The position numbers were made by a program, and so were the translations under genes. Of a stretch of DNA of 63,681 nucleotides, positions 37,486-48,543 are shown piece by piece. Every line of letters begins with the position of its first letter. The stretch's first letter is position 1. This stretch comes from Brochothrix campestris FSL F6-1037 (lineage in GTDB: Bacteria; Bacillota; Bacilli; Lactobacillales; Listeriaceae). The stretch is from NCBI RefSeq assembly GCF_000525915.1, contig NZ_AODH01000038.1, forward strand, positions 1-63,681. The letters are read 5' to 3'. The notes under the pieces are model-generated. The model was not told the origin of the DNA, did not search any database, and saw only the letters and a program-made list of their open reading frames with translations.

Positions 37486-38673
37486 ATGATGAAATATTTA
37501 ATTGGTATTATCGGTCTGATTGTCGTCTTGCTCTTAGCGTGGTTATTTAGTAAGGAAAAGAAAAAAATCAAATACCGTCCAATTGCAATAATGCTCGTAT
37601 TACAATTTTTACTCGCGGCATTGTTACTTAATACAAGCTTAGGTAATGTGTTGATTGGTGGGTTTGCTAAAGGGTTCGAATTCTTATTAGGGTATGCAGC
37701 CGAAGGTGTTAACTTTGTCTTCAGTGGTTTGCTTAACGAAGATGCCGGCTCAAACTTCTTCTTAAACGTCTTATTACCAATCGTCTTTATTTCAGCTTTA
37801 ATCGGTATTTTACGTTATTTAAAAATCTTACAGGTCATTATGGGTGGGATTGGTTACCTCCTAAGCAAAGTGAATGGTATGGGTAAATTAGAATCATACA
37901 ACGCGGTTGCTTCAGCTATTTTAGGCCAATCAGAAGTTTTTATTTCAGTTAAAGATCAACTAGGTTTATTGAATGAAAAACGTTTGTACACCTTATGTGC
38001 GTCAGCCATGTCAACTGTATCAATGTCAATTGTTGGTGCATATATGACAATGCTTGAACCAGAATATGTTGTAACAGCAATCGTCTTGAACTTGTTTGGT
38101 GGCTTTATCATCGCGTCAATCATTAACCCTTATGAGGTTGATCCAAGTGAAGATATTTTAGAAGTAAAAAAAGATCATAAACAATCATTCTTCGAAGTGC
38201 TTGGCGAATACATTATGGATGGTTTCAAAGTAGCCATTACCGTTGGTGCAATGTTAATCGGTTTCATCGCGATTATCGCCTTAATTAACGGGATTTTCTC
38301 AGCTATCTTCGGCATCTCATTCCAAGACATGCTCGGTTATGCCTTCTCACCATTTGCCTTCTTAATGGGTGTGCCGTGGTCGGAAGCAATTCATGCCGGT
38401 AGTGTGATGGCAACTAAATTAGTCTCAAATGAATTTGTTGCAATGGAATTCTTAGCGAATAATACGTATGACTTCTCTGGTCGTACAACAGCGATTGTTT
38501 CAGTATTCTTAGTGTCATTTGCTAACTTTGCGTCAATCGGTATTATTGCTGGTGCTATCAAAGGACTTAACGAAGAAAAAGGGAACTTGGCCTCAAAATT
38601 CGGCTTACGTCTTCTTTATGGTGCGACATTAGTTAGCTTCTTAACAGCAACAATCGTAGGTTTAATTTATTAA
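37486..38673 (+). CDS. nupC: concentrative nucleoside transporter NupC
   Basis: A 395-residue membrane symporter of the CNT family. It has the typical [29 protein letters not shown] segment (cut: about residues 124-152) and [16 protein letters not shown]. It imports pyrimidine or deoxy nucleosides for Pdp and DeoC. AAAGGTGG precedes the ATG. Confidence 0.95.
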   Translation: MMKYLIGIIGLIVVLLLAWLFSKEKKKIKYRPIAIMLVLQFLLAALLLNTSLGNVLIGGFAKGFEFLLGYAAEGVNFVFSGLLNEDAGSNFFLNVLLPIVFISALIGILRYLKILQVIMGGIGYLLSKVNGMGKLESYNAVASAILGQSEVFISVKDQLGLLNEKRLYTLCASAMSTVSMSIVGAYMTMLEPEYVVTAIVLNLFGGFIIASIINPYEVDPSEDILEVKKDHKQSFFEVLGEYIMDGFKVAITVGAMLIGFIAIIALINGIFSAIFGISFQDMLGYAFSPFAFLMGVPWSEAIHAGSVMATKLVSNEFVAMEFLANNTYDFSGRTTAIVSVFLVSFANFASIGIIAGAIKGLNEEKGNLASKFGLRLLYGATLVSFLTATIVGLIY

Positions 38674-38763
38674 TAAACAAAGCATGTGATGCTGTCAGCG
38701 TCCGCGTGCAACAGAACAAATTGATTGGTACGAACTAAATTGACAAAGGACTGGTGATTTTAC

Positions 38764-40066
38764 ATGAGAATGGTTGATATTATTGCAAAAAAAACGTGAT
38801 GGTAAAGAATTAACAACAGCAGAAATTAACTTCTTCATCGACGGATATACAGCAGGCGACATTCCGGATTATCAAGCAAGTGCTCTAGCAATGGCGATTT
38901 TTTTCCAAGACATGACAGATTCTGAACGCGCGGATTTAACGATGGCAATGGTCAATTCAGGTGATACGATTGACTTATCGGGTATTGAAGGGATTAAAGT
39001 TGATAAACACTCAACTGGTGGCGTTGGTGATACAACAACGCTTGTATTAGCACCACTTGTTGGGGCGTTAGACATCCCAACAGCTAAAATGTCAGGGCGT
39101 GGCTTAGGTCATACGGGTGGAACAATCGACAAACTTGAAGCTGTTAAAGGCTTCCATGTTGAAATCTCAAATGAGAAATTCATGGAAATCGTTAACCGCG
39201 ATAAGGTAGCGGTGATTGGTCAATCAGGGAACCTAACACCGGCGGATAAAAAAATGTATGCGTTGCGTGATGTAACGGGTACAGTCAACTCGATTCCCTT
39301 AATTGCAAGTTCAATTATGAGTAAGAAAATTGCCTCTGGTGCTGATGCAATTGTGTTAGATGTTAAAACCGGCGCTGGCGCTTTTATGAAAACGGAAGAA
39401 GATGCGCAAAACTTAGCACACGCAATGGTTCGTATCGGTAATAACGTTGGTCGCCAAACGATGGCCGTTATTTCAGATATGTCGCAACCACTTGGTTATG
39501 CAATTGGTAATGCACTTGAAGTGCAAGAAGCAATTGATACATTAAAAGGCGAAGGCCCTGCCGATTTAACTGAACTTGTATTAACATTAGGTTCGCAAAT
39601 GGTTGTGTTAGCAAAAAAAGCGGATACGTTAGCCGAAGCACGCGTTATGTTAGAAGAAGTGATGGCCAACGGTAAAGCGTTAGCAAAATTCAAAACATTT
39701 TTACGCAATCAAGGTGGCGACGATTCAGTTGTTGATCACCCAGAACGTTTACCGCAAGCGCAATTCAAAATCGAGGTGCCTGCTAAAACAACGGGTGTTG
39801 TCGCTAACATGGTTGCCGATGAGATTGGGATTGCTGCGATGTTGCTCGGTGCAGGCCGTGCGACGAAGGAAGACGAGATTGATTTAGCAGTTGGCTTAAT
39901 GCTCCGCAAAAAAGTGGGCGAGGCTGTTGAAGCAGGCGAATCACTCGTAACAATTTATGCCAACCGCGAAAATGTGGCGGATGTTATCGCTAAAATTTAC
40001 GACAACATTACGATTGCCGATAGCGGTGTTGAACCAACTTTAATCCATTCAGTTGTCACTGAATAA
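38764..40066 (+). CDS. pdp: pyrimidine-nucleoside phosphorylase Pdp (frameshift at 38787-38794)
   Basis: Phosphorolyses thymidine, deoxyuridine and uridine. The main frame starts at 38774, but the true start is ATG 38764 with AAAGGACTGG upstream. A run of 8 A breaks the frame; 7 A gives [15 protein letters not shown], the family start. The signature [16 protein letters not shown] is near residue 112, with KHSTGGVGD near 80. Joined length is about 434 residues, normal. Confidence 0.94.
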
Positions 40067-40098
40067 AAAAGTACTTTCAACCGTTTATCTTCAGTCTT

Positions 40099-40132
40099 AA
40101 GGAACCGACAACATATTGTCGGTTCCTTTTTT
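40099..40132 (+). terminator. terminator of the deo operon
   Basis: AAGGAACCGACA and TGTCGGTTCCTT form a perfect 12-bp stem with a T run. Confidence 0.93.
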
Positions 40133-40178
40133 GTTATCACGGTTATTCACCTAACAACTGTAAAAGTAAGGGTATATT

Positions 40179-40187
40179 TGTTATAAT
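40179..40187 (+). promoter_or_regulatory. dinG operon promoter (extended -10)
   Basis: TGTTATAAT, an extended -10 about 50 bases before dinG. The -35 is weak. Confidence 0.5.
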
Positions 40188-40240
40188 AATAGAGATTATT
40201 GTAAACAGAATGAAGGCATCAAAGAAAAGAGGGAACTCGT

Positions 40241-43009
40241 GTGACGCGCTACGTTGTTGTAGACATCGAAACAACAGGTCATCGTCCAAAGGAAGGCGAC
40301 CGCATCATTGAATTTTCAGCGATTGTAATTGAGCATGGTGAAATTGTCCATGAGTTTTCGACGCTCGTAAATCCAGATCGAACCATACCACCGTTTATTG
40401 CAGAACTCACTAAAATAACGACTAAAAAAGTCGCTGGGGCACCTTATATCGATGATATTATGGCAATTATTGCAAGTCTTCTAAGTGATACCGTATTTGT
40501 CGCTCATAACGTCCAGTTTGACTGGCCGTTTATCGAAGCAGAAGCACATCGACTTGGCTATGATTTTACGATTGCTCGTAAAATTGACACTGTTGAGTTA
40601 ATGCGTATTTTATATCCAACATTAGACAGTTATCGTCTCAGTGATTTAAGTGAAGAATTTAATATTAGCCATGATCAACCGCATTCCGCTGCAAGTGATA
40701 CGTTAGCAACGGCAGCCTTGTTTTTAAAGGCAATGACTGCCATTAAACAACTGCCCTTGCCAGTCTTGCAAAAACTATACGCGTTAATGCCTGAATTGCT
40801 CAGTGATTTTTCGAACGAATTATACGAGTGTATCTCTTATAATGAGCGTCATAATCAGTTACTTGATCCGCAGTGGACGGCTTTTGAAGGGTTGGTGTTT
40901 AAAACACCTGAAGCGATTGCAAACAAGGCTGTGTCAAACAGCGTGTATCCGCATGAAGAAAGGGCCAAACAGGCCTTAATTAGTGCGGTTTTCCCCGATT
41001 TTGAACCACGTCCGAATCAATTTGTGATGATGGATACCGTCTATGAGCAATTACGACTTAATCATCATCAAGCGATTGAGGCAGGAACTGGTATCGGCAA
41101 AACGCTCGGCTACTTATTGCCAGCAGCCTATTTTTCGCAAACGGGTCAACCGGTCGTGATTGCAACGTATTCGTTGTTGTTACAAAATCAAATGATGAGT
41201 CAAGATGTGCCCCGTCTACAGCAAATGTTACCGTTTGATGTGACGGTTGCCACCGTCAAAGGCCGATTGCATTACATCAGTTTATCGAAATTTGCCACTG
41301 TGCTGCATGGGCCATCAACGAATTATGATGAGGCGTTAACAAAGGCGCAATTACTCATCTGGTTATTACAAACGAACACCGGCGATTTAACCGAACTTAA
41401 TCATCCGGGTGGTGGTAAAAACATCGTCTATCAAATTACGAGTAGTGCTAAGGATGATGGCTCTATCTATGAGCCATATGATTTTTATCAGCGGATGAAA
41501 CGGAAAGCGGCTGCCGCTCACTTGATTGTGACAACCCATGCCACGCTTTGGCTCGATACGGTTGAACAGGTTGATGTGTTAGGAGATTATGACCATGTCA
41601 TTATTGATGAAGCGCACCATATTCCAGATTCAGCCCGCCAATTTTTAGGGGCGCAGTTTTCGTTGCAGCAGGCCCGTTTTATGCTGAATCGCATTGCCGC
41701 CCTCCATAAAGAGAACGGCTGGAGCATAATGAAAAAAGAAACGACATTACAACCGTTATTATTCGATATTGGCCTAACAGTCACGAGCCTTGACCTAGGT
41801 TTAACGCAATTATTTGATGACATTAATGACCTGTTTTTACGTGAAAAAGAGAAACGACCGAGTGCTTTTAGAGTGGCGTTGTCAGATGGGCAAACAGAAA
41901 CGTTAACGCAACTGCGCCCACAGGTACAAAAAATCTATCGTCGTTGTCAACACTTATATACAACCTTAGTCACTCAACTAACTGAGCTTGAACAGCAACA
42001 AGCTGTGAAAGGTGAACCGCTGTTTGAAATAGAAGTCAGTCGTGCCCTTAGTTTTTCAATTGAGATGCAACAACAACTGACGCGCTTAATGGCTGATTCG
42101 ACAGTACCAATGGTTGTTTGGTATGAAACGGACCGCAAGAACAGTCGTAATGGGAGCCGTTTGATGGGTGAACCGTTAGAAACTGCTGACCTGATTCAAA
42201 ACAGTCTGTTTAGATCCAATGCAGCGGTTATTTTAACCTCAGCGACGTTGGCCACGAATCAATCGTTTGCTTACTTCGAACAGCAACTCGGTTTTAGAAA
42301 AGATGAATTACCGACGATGTTGTTGGCGGCAAGCTTTGATTATGCAACGCATGTACGCCTGTGTTTACCGAACGACATGCCATCAGTGAAAGAAGTGTCG
42401 TTGCACACTTACGTTGATCATTTGGCGCGTTATTTAAGTGAGTTGGCACAGCAAACAAATGGACGCATGCTCGTGTTGTTTACCGCCTACGACATGCTGA
42501 GTGCAACCTATCAAAAACTAAATCATAACAAGCAATTGGCGAACTACCGAATTTTGGCACAGAACCTGACCTCAGGCAGTACGCAACGTTTAATCCAACA
42601 GTTTAAGCGAACCGATAAGGCGATATTGCTCGGTACGACCAGTTTTTGGGAAGGATTAGACATTCCTGGTGAAGCGCTCAGCTGCTTAGCAATTGTCCGC
42701 CTTCCATTTGTGTCACCCGAAGATCCGTATATGAAAGCGCAAATGAAACGTTTTAAGGCACAGGGAGAAAACGCCTTTAGAAAGTACGCGTTGCCGCAAG
42801 CAATTCTGCGTTTTCGCCAAGGATTTGGCCGGTTAATGCGACATGAAAATGACCGGGGAATTATTGTTGTGTTTGACCAGCGGATTGATAAAACCGATTT
42901 TGGTCAGGCCTTCTTGCAGTCAATCCCATTCGTGGATATGGTACAGGGAAGTCGGGCAGAGATTCTACCAGCAGTGGCCGAATGGTTGCCGCTAAATAGC
43001 GAGGACTAA
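40241..43009 (+). CDS. dinG: DinG-family exonuclease/helicase
   Basis: A 922-residue fusion of an N-terminal DEDD 3'-5' exonuclease (VDIETTG; AHNVQFDWPFIEAEA; HSAASDTLATA) and an XPD-like helicase: Walker A GTGIGKTLGY near residue 286, IIDEAHHIPDSA near 450, and the late GFGRLMRHENDRG. This is the Bacillus/Staphylococcus form of DinG. The start is GTG with GAGGGAA upstream. It is the first gene of the conserved dinG-ypmB-aspB-asnS-dnaD-nth block; a ypmA gene is not seen. Confidence 0.93.
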   Translation: MTRYVVVDIETTGHRPKEGDRIIEFSAIVIEHGEIVHEFSTLVNPDRTIPPFIAELTKITTKKVAGAPYIDDIMAIIASLLSDTVFVAHNVQFDWPFIEAEAHRLGYDFTIARKIDTVELMRILYPTLDSYRLSDLSEEFNISHDQPHSAASDTLATAALFLKAMTAIKQLPLPVLQKLYALMPELLSDFSNELYECISYNERHNQLLDPQWTAFEGLVFKTPEAIANKAVSNSVYPHEERAKQALISAVFPDFEPRPNQFVMMDTVYEQLRLNHHQAIEAGTGIGKTLGYLLPAAYFSQTGQPVVIATYSLLLQNQMMSQDVPRLQQMLPFDVTVATVKGRLHYISLSKFATVLHGPSTNYDEALTKAQLLIWLLQTNTGDLTELNHPGGGKNIVYQITSSAKDDGSIYEPYDFYQRMKRKAAAAHLIVTTHATLWLDTVEQVDVLGDYDHVIIDEAHHIPDSARQFLGAQFSLQQARFMLNRIAALHKENGWSIMKKETTLQPLLFDIGLTVTSLDLGLTQLFDDINDLFLREKEKRPSAFRVALSDGQTETLTQLRPQVQKIYRRCQHLYTTLVTQLTELEQQQAVKGEPLFEIEVSRALSFSIEMQQQLTRLMADSTVPMVVWYETDRKNSRNGSRLMGEPLETADLIQNSLFRSNAAVILTSATLATNQSFAYFEQQLGFRKDELPTMLLAASFDYATHVRLCLPNDMPSVKEVSLHTYVDHLARYLSELAQQTNGRMLVLFTAYDMLSATYQKLNHNKQLANYRILAQNLTSGSTQRLIQQFKRTDKAILLGTTSFWEGLDIPGEALSCLAIVRLPFVSPEDPYMKAQMKRFKAQGENAFRKYALPQAILRFRQGFGRLMRHENDRGIIVVFDQRIDKTDFGQAFLQSIPFVDMVQGSRAEILPAVAEWLPLNSED

Positions 43010-43135
43010 GCGGCTTAAACATTATGTTGAGATGATAACTTTCGCTTTATTTTAAGGCGTAAGATTGCTATAATATGCAAGTAAGACTAGCACAGGCATA
43101 TGACTTTAAGAGAATTAAAATAAAGGATAGAAAGT

Positions 43136-43674
43136 GTGAGACTTATTAAAATAAAACTGCAAAACAAAGGCTATCAAAAGAAAAAAAAAGTGGCCTTGGA
43201 TAGTAACAGGTTTGATTGTCGCTATCATTGTTTTTTTAGTTGTGAGTTATATGATTGCAACGGCACCAAAACGTGAGGCGAAGGCCGAGGCATTTAAAAT
43301 TGCCCAAGCAAAAAAAAGGCATTCAATCAATTAGCGCTTTTTATTACTATAACGGCATTAAAGATACGTATTCAGTCATCGTTGGTCCAAATAAAAAAGG
43401 GGTTGAAACCGCCGTTTTTGTTCCACGTGGTAAAAAAACAAATAAAAGTTCTAAAGTTGTTAGTTATCGAATGAGTGATGGTATTAGTAAAAAAGATGCT
43501 AATAATATCGCCATCAAAGAGAAACAGCCAGCAAAAATCTTAACGACCAACATTGGGATGGATGAGGGAACACCAATTTGGGAAATTTCATATCGTAAAG
43601 AAGATGGTACCTTGAATTATTTTGAAATTAACTTTATTACAGGTGCTTGGTATCGTCAGATTAACAACTTATAA
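43136..43674 (+). CDS. ypmB: YpmB-like membrane-anchored protein (two frameshifts)
   Basis: GTG 43136 follows AAGGATAG. The basic N-terminus meets a run of 9 A (43181-43189); 8 A leads into WPWIVTGLIVAIIVFLVV, a signal anchor. A second break at 8 A (43310-43317) leads to IQSISAFYYYNG and the rest, which ends GAWYRQINNL. Joined length is about 178 residues. This size, topology and position between dinG and aspB match Bacillus/Listeria YpmB, whose PepSY-like domain is of unknown role. Confidence 0.8.
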
Positions 43675-43687
43675 GGGGGTCGTAAAG

Positions 43688-44878
43688 ATGAGTTTTACAT
43701 TATCGCAACGCGCGTTAAATATTACACCATCAGCAACATTAGCAATCACAGGTAAAGCAAAAGAAATGAAGGCCGCCGGTATGGATGTGATTGGCCTTGG
43801 CGCAGGTGAACCGGACTTTAATACACCTGAGTACATCTTAACGGCTGCCAAACAAGCGATGGATGAAGGGAAAACAAAATACACCGCAGTCGGTGGTGTG
43901 ATTGAACTGAAACAAGCGATTGTTGATAAGTTAGCTGTTGATAATGGTTTGACGTATACAACAGACGAAGTGATTGTTACAACCGGCGCTAAAAATGCAA
44001 TTTACACATTATGTCAAACAATCTTAAATCCAGGCGATGAAGTCATTGTTCCATCACCTTATTGGGTGAGCTATACTGAGATGGTTAAATTGGCCGATGG
44101 TGTACCCGTTATTATCGAAGGGAAACATGCCAATCAGTTTAAAGTGACTGCCACAGCAATTGAAGCAGCAATCACACCAAAAACAAAGGCCCTTTTTATT
44201 AATTCGCCTAGTAATCCAACCGGAACGGTATATAATAGAGAAGAGCTTCAAGCGATTGCGGATGTGGCTGTCAAACATCAAATTATGGTTATTTCGGATG
44301 AAATATACGAAAAATTACTTTTTGGTGAGGCAGAACATGTTTCAATCGCCTCATTAGGTCAAGCGATTAAGGCGTTAACCATTATTATTAATGGTGTCTC
44401 TAAATCGCATGCAATGACGGGTTGGCGAATTGGCTATGCAGTTGGTGATGCGACGGTTATTAAAGCGATGACCCAATTAAATGGTCACGCGACAAGTAAC
44501 CCAACCTCGATTGCCCAATATGCAGCCTTAGGCGCATATACAGGCGATCAAACGGCCATCGCGACAATGAAACAAGCCTTTGGTGAACGTTTAGATACGA
44601 TTTACCCACAAATCACTGCGATTCCAGGCTTTCAAGTCGATAAACCGAGCGGTGCGTTTTACCTCTTTATCGACGTCAGTGAAGCGGCAGCTAACTGTGG
44701 TTATGACACGGTGGATGCCTTTGCTACCGCCTTGTTAGAAGAAGCACAGGTCGCAGTTATTCCTGGCTCCGGCTTTGGAACACCACGTTACATTCGTATC
44801 TCGTATGCAACATCGTTAACCTTGCTAGAAGAAGCAGTACGACGAATGAAAAACTTCGTAGCAACGAAACAACACTAA
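43688..44878 (+). CDS. aspB: aspartate aminotransferase AspB
   Basis: PLP-dependent class I aminotransferase of 396 residues. The PLP Lys lies in [16 protein letters not shown] near residue 235, with [10 protein letters not shown] near 168 and the C-terminal Arg in [12 protein letters not shown] 43688 follows AAGGGGG; the longer frame would run back into ypmB. It makes aspartate from oxaloacetate and glutamate, feeding asnS-charged asparagine synthesis and DapB. Confidence 0.95.
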   Translation: MSFTLSQRALNITPSATLAITGKAKEMKAAGMDVIGLGAGEPDFNTPEYILTAAKQAMDEGKTKYTAVGGVIELKQAIVDKLAVDNGLTYTTDEVIVTTGAKNAIYTLCQTILNPGDEVIVPSPYWVSYTEMVKLADGVPVIIEGKHANQFKVTATAIEAAITPKTKALFINSPSNPTGTVYNREELQAIADVAVKHQIMVISDEIYEKLLFGEAEHVSIASLGQAIKALTIIINGVSKSHAMTGWRIGYAVGDATVIKAMTQLNGHATSNPTSIAQYAALGAYTGDQTAIATMKQAFGERLDTIYPQITAIPGFQVDKPSGAFYLFIDVSEAAANCGYDTVDAFATALLEEAQVAVIPGSGFGTPRYIRISYATSLTLLEEAVRRMKNFVATKQH

Positions 44879-44898
44879 TATTTATTGGAGGAACACAA

Positions 44899-46191
44899 GT
44901 GAAAATTACAATTAAGCAAGCTAAAGATTACGTTGGACAAGTCGTTACAATCGGTTGTTGGTTAGACAACAAACGTTCAAGCGGAAAAATCGCCTTTTTA
45001 CAATTGCGTGATGGCTCTGGTTTTATGCAAGGTGTAGTCGTTAAAGCCGAAGTGTCAGAAGAAATGTTCGATTTAGCAAAACACATTACACAAGAAACAA
45101 GCCTTTATGTAACAGGTGAAATCCGTGAAGATTCACGTTCTAAATTCGGCTTTGAAATGGGTGTTCAATCAGTTGAAGTAATTGCTGAAGCGAAAGATTA
45201 CCCAATCACACCAAAAGAGCACGGTACTGAATTCTTAATGGATAACCGTCATTTATGGTTACGTTCAAAACGTCAACATGCGATTATGAAAGTACGTAAC
45301 GAATTAATTCGTGCAACGTATGAATTCTTTAACGACAATGGCTTTACAAAAGTGGACCCTCCGATTTTAACAGGAAGTGCACCTGAGGGCACAACTGAAT
45401 TATTCCATACAAAATATTTCGATGAAGATGCCTTTCTTTCTCAAAGTGGTCAATTATACATGGAAGCTGCAGCAATGGCTTTGGGTCGCGTGTTCTCATT
45501 CGGACCAACCTTCCGTGCTGAAAAATCAAAAACGCGTCGTCACTTGATTGAATTTTGGATGATTGAGCCTGAAATGGCCTTTGTTGAACACGAAGAAAGC
45601 CTCGAAATTCAAGAACAATATGTGTCTTATATTATTCAATCAGTGCTTAAAAACTGTGAACTGGAATTAGATGTACTTGGCCGTGACACATCAAAACTTG
45701 AACTTGTAACAGGCGACTTCCCACGTATCACTTACGACGAAGCGATTGAATTGTTACATAAATTAGACTTTGATGATATTGAATGGGGCGATGACTTTGG
45801 TGCGCCACATGAAACAGCGATTGCGAACCACTTCGATAAACCTGTCTTTATCACAGAATACCCAACAGCCATCAAATCATTCTACATGCAACCAAAACCA
45901 GGCCGCCCAGAAGTCGTATTATGTGCGGACTTAATTGCGCCTGAAGGTTACGGTGAAATCATTGGTGGGTCAGAACGTATTCACGATGCAGAATTAATGT
46001 TACAACGCGTTAAAGAACACGGTTTAGATCCAGAAGCTTACTCATGGTACCTCGATATTACTAAGTTTGGTGATGTGCCACATGCTGGTTTTGGTTTAGG
46101 ATTAGAACGCCTTGTTGCTTATGTAACAGGTGTTGACCATGTTCGTGAAACAATTCCATTCCCTCGTTTATTAAACCGTATTTACCCATAG
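44899..46191 (+). CDS. asnS: asparaginyl-tRNA synthetase AsnS
   Basis: Class II synthetase of 430 residues. An N-terminal OB-fold (about 1-100) precedes motif 2 ([21 protein letters not shown]) and motif 3 ([15 protein letters not shown]). GGAGG precedes the start GTG/ATG region at 44899. The aspB-asnS pair is conserved in Bacillales. A degraded hairpin repeat and a terminator follow. Confidence 0.97.
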   Translation: MKITIKQAKDYVGQVVTIGCWLDNKRSSGKIAFLQLRDGSGFMQGVVVKAEVSEEMFDLAKHITQETSLYVTGEIREDSRSKFGFEMGVQSVEVIAEAKDYPITPKEHGTEFLMDNRHLWLRSKRQHAIMKVRNELIRATYEFFNDNGFTKVDPPILTGSAPEGTTELFHTKYFDEDAFLSQSGQLYMEAAAMALGRVFSFGPTFRAEKSKTRRHLIEFWMIEPEMAFVEHEESLEIQEQYVSYIIQSVLKNCELELDVLGRDTSKLELVTGDFPRITYDEAIELLHKLDFDDIEWGDDFGAPHETAIANHFDKPVFITEYPTAIKSFYMQPKPGRPEVVLCADLIAPEGYGEIIGGSERIHDAELMLQRVKEHGLDPEAYSWYLDITKFGDVPHAGFGLGLERLVAYVTGVDHVRETIPFPRLLNRIYP

Positions 46192-46311
46192 GGATATGAA
46201 AAACAAAAGTGGCTTCAACCGTTCTGAACTGTAGAAATTGGAACTGTCGACCATGCCGATTTTTTTCATCGGCAAAGGAGCCAGTGAAATTAAGTTAGTC
46301 AATCACACATT
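46192..46311 (+). repeat. hairpin-forming intergenic repeat, copy D (diverged)
   Basis: Begins at the asnS stop. It shares AACTGTAGAAATTGGAA with the core of the copies at 63505. Predicted pairs are AAC with GTT, AATT with AATT, CTG with CAG, and a strong TGCCGAT with ATCGGCA tip. It is more decayed than the other copies. Confidence 0.55.
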
Positions 46312-46314
46312 TAA

Positions 46315-46352
46315 GCGCAGCATCATGTCAGCATGGTGGTGCGTTTTTATTC
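46315..46352 (+). terminator. terminator after asnS
   Basis: CGCA-CATCATG pairs with CATGGTG-TGCG, followed by five T. It lies just before dnaD. Confidence 0.7.
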
Positions 46353-46370
46353 AGAGAAGGAGGAATCCAG

Positions 46371-47099
46371 ATGGATTATCAATTTTTAGCAAAAAGCATG
46401 ATGAGTGGAGCGGCAAATGTGCCATTACCCTTGTTGCAATATCACCATCAATTAGGTCTTAGCGATGCGGATGTACTGTTGCTGATTCACTTGCATGCCT
46501 ACATTCAGCAAGGACAAGTACTGCCACCAATTACTGAATTAAGCACACGGATGTCAGTCTCACAAAGTGAGTGTTACATTCGCATTCAACGCTTAATTGA
46601 TCAAAAAGTATTGAAGATTAACACCGAAATTGATGCGCAACGACGTGTAACAGAACGTTATGATTTAACCCCATTATGGGAAAAAATTGCCTTGCAAGCT
46701 TTGAATCAAATTGAAGAAGCCCAAGTTGAACAAAAAGCCCAACTCGATATGAGTGTTTATGCGTTAATTGAGCAAGAATTCAGCCGCCAATTATCGCCAA
46801 TTGAAGGAGAAACGATTGCCAATTGGACAAAAGAACAGCATTCAAATGAGTTGATTAAAGAAGCTTTAAAGGAATGTGTTATTGCGGGTAAAAAGAATAT
46901 CCGTTACATTGATCGTATTTTAACAAATTGGCGCAATGAAGGTGTAAAAACACTTGAAGATGCTAAAAAAGCGAGTGAACAATTTGGGGCTTACACGATG
47001 AAAAATCATACAGGTTCGACCCGTAATCTAACATCTGAAGCAAAACCAGTTAAACCATTTAAAATGTATAACTGGCTCGAAGATAATCAATCGAAGTAA
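46371..47099 (+). CDS. dnaD: DNA replication initiation protein DnaD
   Basis: A 242-residue primosome protein. It has an N-terminal winged helix (about 1-95) and a C-terminal DnaB_2 domain with IRYIDRILTNWRNEGVKT near residue 180, the YxxxILxxW DNA-binding motif. GAAGGAGG precedes ATG. dnaD-nth order is conserved. Confidence 0.95.
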   Translation: MDYQFLAKSMMSGAANVPLPLLQYHHQLGLSDADVLLLIHLHAYIQQGQVLPPITELSTRMSVSQSECYIRIQRLIDQKVLKINTEIDAQRRVTERYDLTPLWEKIALQALNQIEEAQVEQKAQLDMSVYALIEQEFSRQLSPIEGETIANWTKEQHSNELIKEALKECVIAGKKNIRYIDRILTNWRNEGVKTLEDAKKASEQFGAYTMKNHTGSTRNLTSEAKPVKPFKMYNWLEDNQSK

Positions 47100-47115
47100 G
47101 CCATAGGAGGTCATT

Positions 47116-47776
47116 ATGCTTTCAAAACAAAAAACAACCGAAGTCGTTGCTGAAATGGGCCGTCTTTATCCGAATGCTCATTGTGAACTTGTTCATGCAA
47201 ATCCATTTGAATTACTCGTCGCTGTGATGATGAGTGCTCAGTGTACCGATAAACTTGTTAATCGTGTCACCGCCGACTTGTTTGCCAAATATCACTGTCC
47301 CGCTGATTATCTCGCGGTACCACTCGAGGAACTGATGGACGATATTAAATCGATTGGACTCTATCGCAACAAGGCAAAAAACATTCAAGCGACTGCGAAG
47401 ATTATCCATGAACGCTATCACGATACCGTGCCTGAATCAATGAGTGCCTTAGTCGCTTTGCCGGGAGTAGGGCAAAAGACCGCCAATGTTGTTATGTCAG
47501 TTGCCTTTGATTATCCCGCGATTGCGGTCGATACACATGTCGAACGTATTTCGAAACGTCTAGGTATTTGTCGTTACAAAGACAATGTCAAAGAAGTCGA
47601 GTCAACCTTGCAAAAAAAAAATACCAAAAGAGTTGTGGTCAGTCTCACATCATCGCATGATTTTCTTTGGTCGTTATTTTTGCACTGCCCGTAATCCGAG
47701 ATGTCCCGAATGTCCTTTTCTAGATATATGTCGCGAAGGTAAACAGCAAGCAAAGGCACGTGGCTTTGATGGCTAG
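47116..47776 (+). CDS. nth: endonuclease III Nth (frameshift at 47612-47621)
   Basis: DNA glycosylase/AP lyase for oxidised pyrimidines. The helix-hairpin-helix LPGVGQKTANVV (catalytic Lys near 120) and Asp in VDTHVERIS lie in the first frame. A run of 10 A then breaks it; 9 A restores TLQKKIPKELW. The second frame carries the 4Fe-4S ligands C-x6-C-x2-C-x5-C (CTARNPRCPECPFLDIC). Joined length is about 219 residues, normal. The usual downstream ypoC is absent. Confidence 0.92.
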
Positions 47777-47781
47777 CGCAA

Positions 47782-47810
47782 TTGACAAATAATCAGTCAA
47801 TCGTTAAGAT
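47782..47810 (+). promoter_or_regulatory. TetR-gene promoter
   Basis: Perfect TTGACA (47782-47787), 17 bases, TAAGAT (47805-47810). An inverted repeat TTGAC-N9-GTCAA (47782-47800) overlaps the -35 and could be an autoregulatory operator. Confidence 0.65.
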
Positions 47811-47858
47811 AAACACAGAAGTAACACAGCTCCAATTCCTTTGAAGGAGGCAACTTCG

Positions 47859-48458
47859 ATGGTTAAACAAACTAATCGAGCGTTAGAAATGCAAAAAACG
47901 CGACAACGAATCATCGTTACAGCAGAGCGTCTTTTTATGGATAAAGGCTATCGTTTTGTAACAACGCGTGAAATCGCGAAAGAAAGTAATATTACGCAAC
48001 CAGCACTCTATCATCATTTTAAGGATAAAGAAATGATTTATGTCGCAGTCCTTCAAGCAGTTACCACAGATGTCCGTCAAGGCATCGATAAGCTCAAAAT
48101 GGAAAGAAAAACAGCTAAAGAAGCATTGACGGCATATTTTAAATTATTAATTGTGGAACATCCCTCAAATTTAGCGATGATGGTCAATGATATCAATTCA
48201 CAAATATCAGCAGAAAATCAATTGTTATTGTTTCAATTATGGCAATCGACCTACTTTATCCCAATGATTGCTTTTTTTGAAGAAAAACAAGGTGCGAATG
48301 AAATAAGAGCTGATAAATCCGCTAAAGCAATGACACAATATACCTTTGGAGTCCTGATGTCACTTGTATCTTTAAAGATACCCTACCAAACAGAAGAACA
48401 ACTGCTAATTAAAGTAAGCGAAAGTGTTGATTTTTTATTGGAAGGTATAGTAAGATAA
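47859..48458 (+). CDS. TetR/AcrR family transcriptional regulator
   Basis: A 199-residue repressor. The N-terminal HTH reads TTREIAKESNITQPALYHHF, near residues 36-55; the C-terminal ligand domain is not assignable. AAGGAGG at 47843-47849 sets the start at ATG 47859. It precedes, and probably controls, the ABC genes at 48544-50314. Confidence 0.9.
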   Translation: MVKQTNRALEMQKTRQRIIVTAERLFMDKGYRFVTTREIAKESNITQPALYHHFKDKEMIYVAVLQAVTTDVRQGIDKLKMERKTAKEALTAYFKLLIVEHPSNLAMMVNDINSQISAENQLLLFQLWQSTYFIPMIAFFEEKQGANEIRADKSAKAMTQYTFGVLMSLVSLKIPYQTEEQLLIKVSESVDFLLEGIVR

Positions 48459-48470
48459 ACACATGATTTA

Positions 48471-48496
48471 GTTGCCTTTTAACTAAGGCTTTTTTT
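48471..48496 (+). terminator. weak terminator after the TetR gene
   Basis: GCCTT and AAGGC flank a 6-base loop, followed by seven T. Confidence 0.6.
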
Positions 48497-48506
48497 ACGG
48501 AAATTC

Positions 48507-48524
48507 ACTTATCAAACGATAAGT
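48507..48524 (+). promoter_or_regulatory. candidate TetR operator before the ABC genes
   Basis: ACTTATC-AAAC-GATAAGT is a perfect 7+7 inverted repeat ending 19 bases before ATG 48544. Confidence 0.5.
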
Positions 48525-48543
48525 AAAAAAGGAGAGACAGACG

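Noticed and set aside
43622..43687. Upstream extension of aspB into ypmB
   Set aside because: AAGGGGG before ATG 43688 and the family start at MSFTLSQR support the shorter protein.
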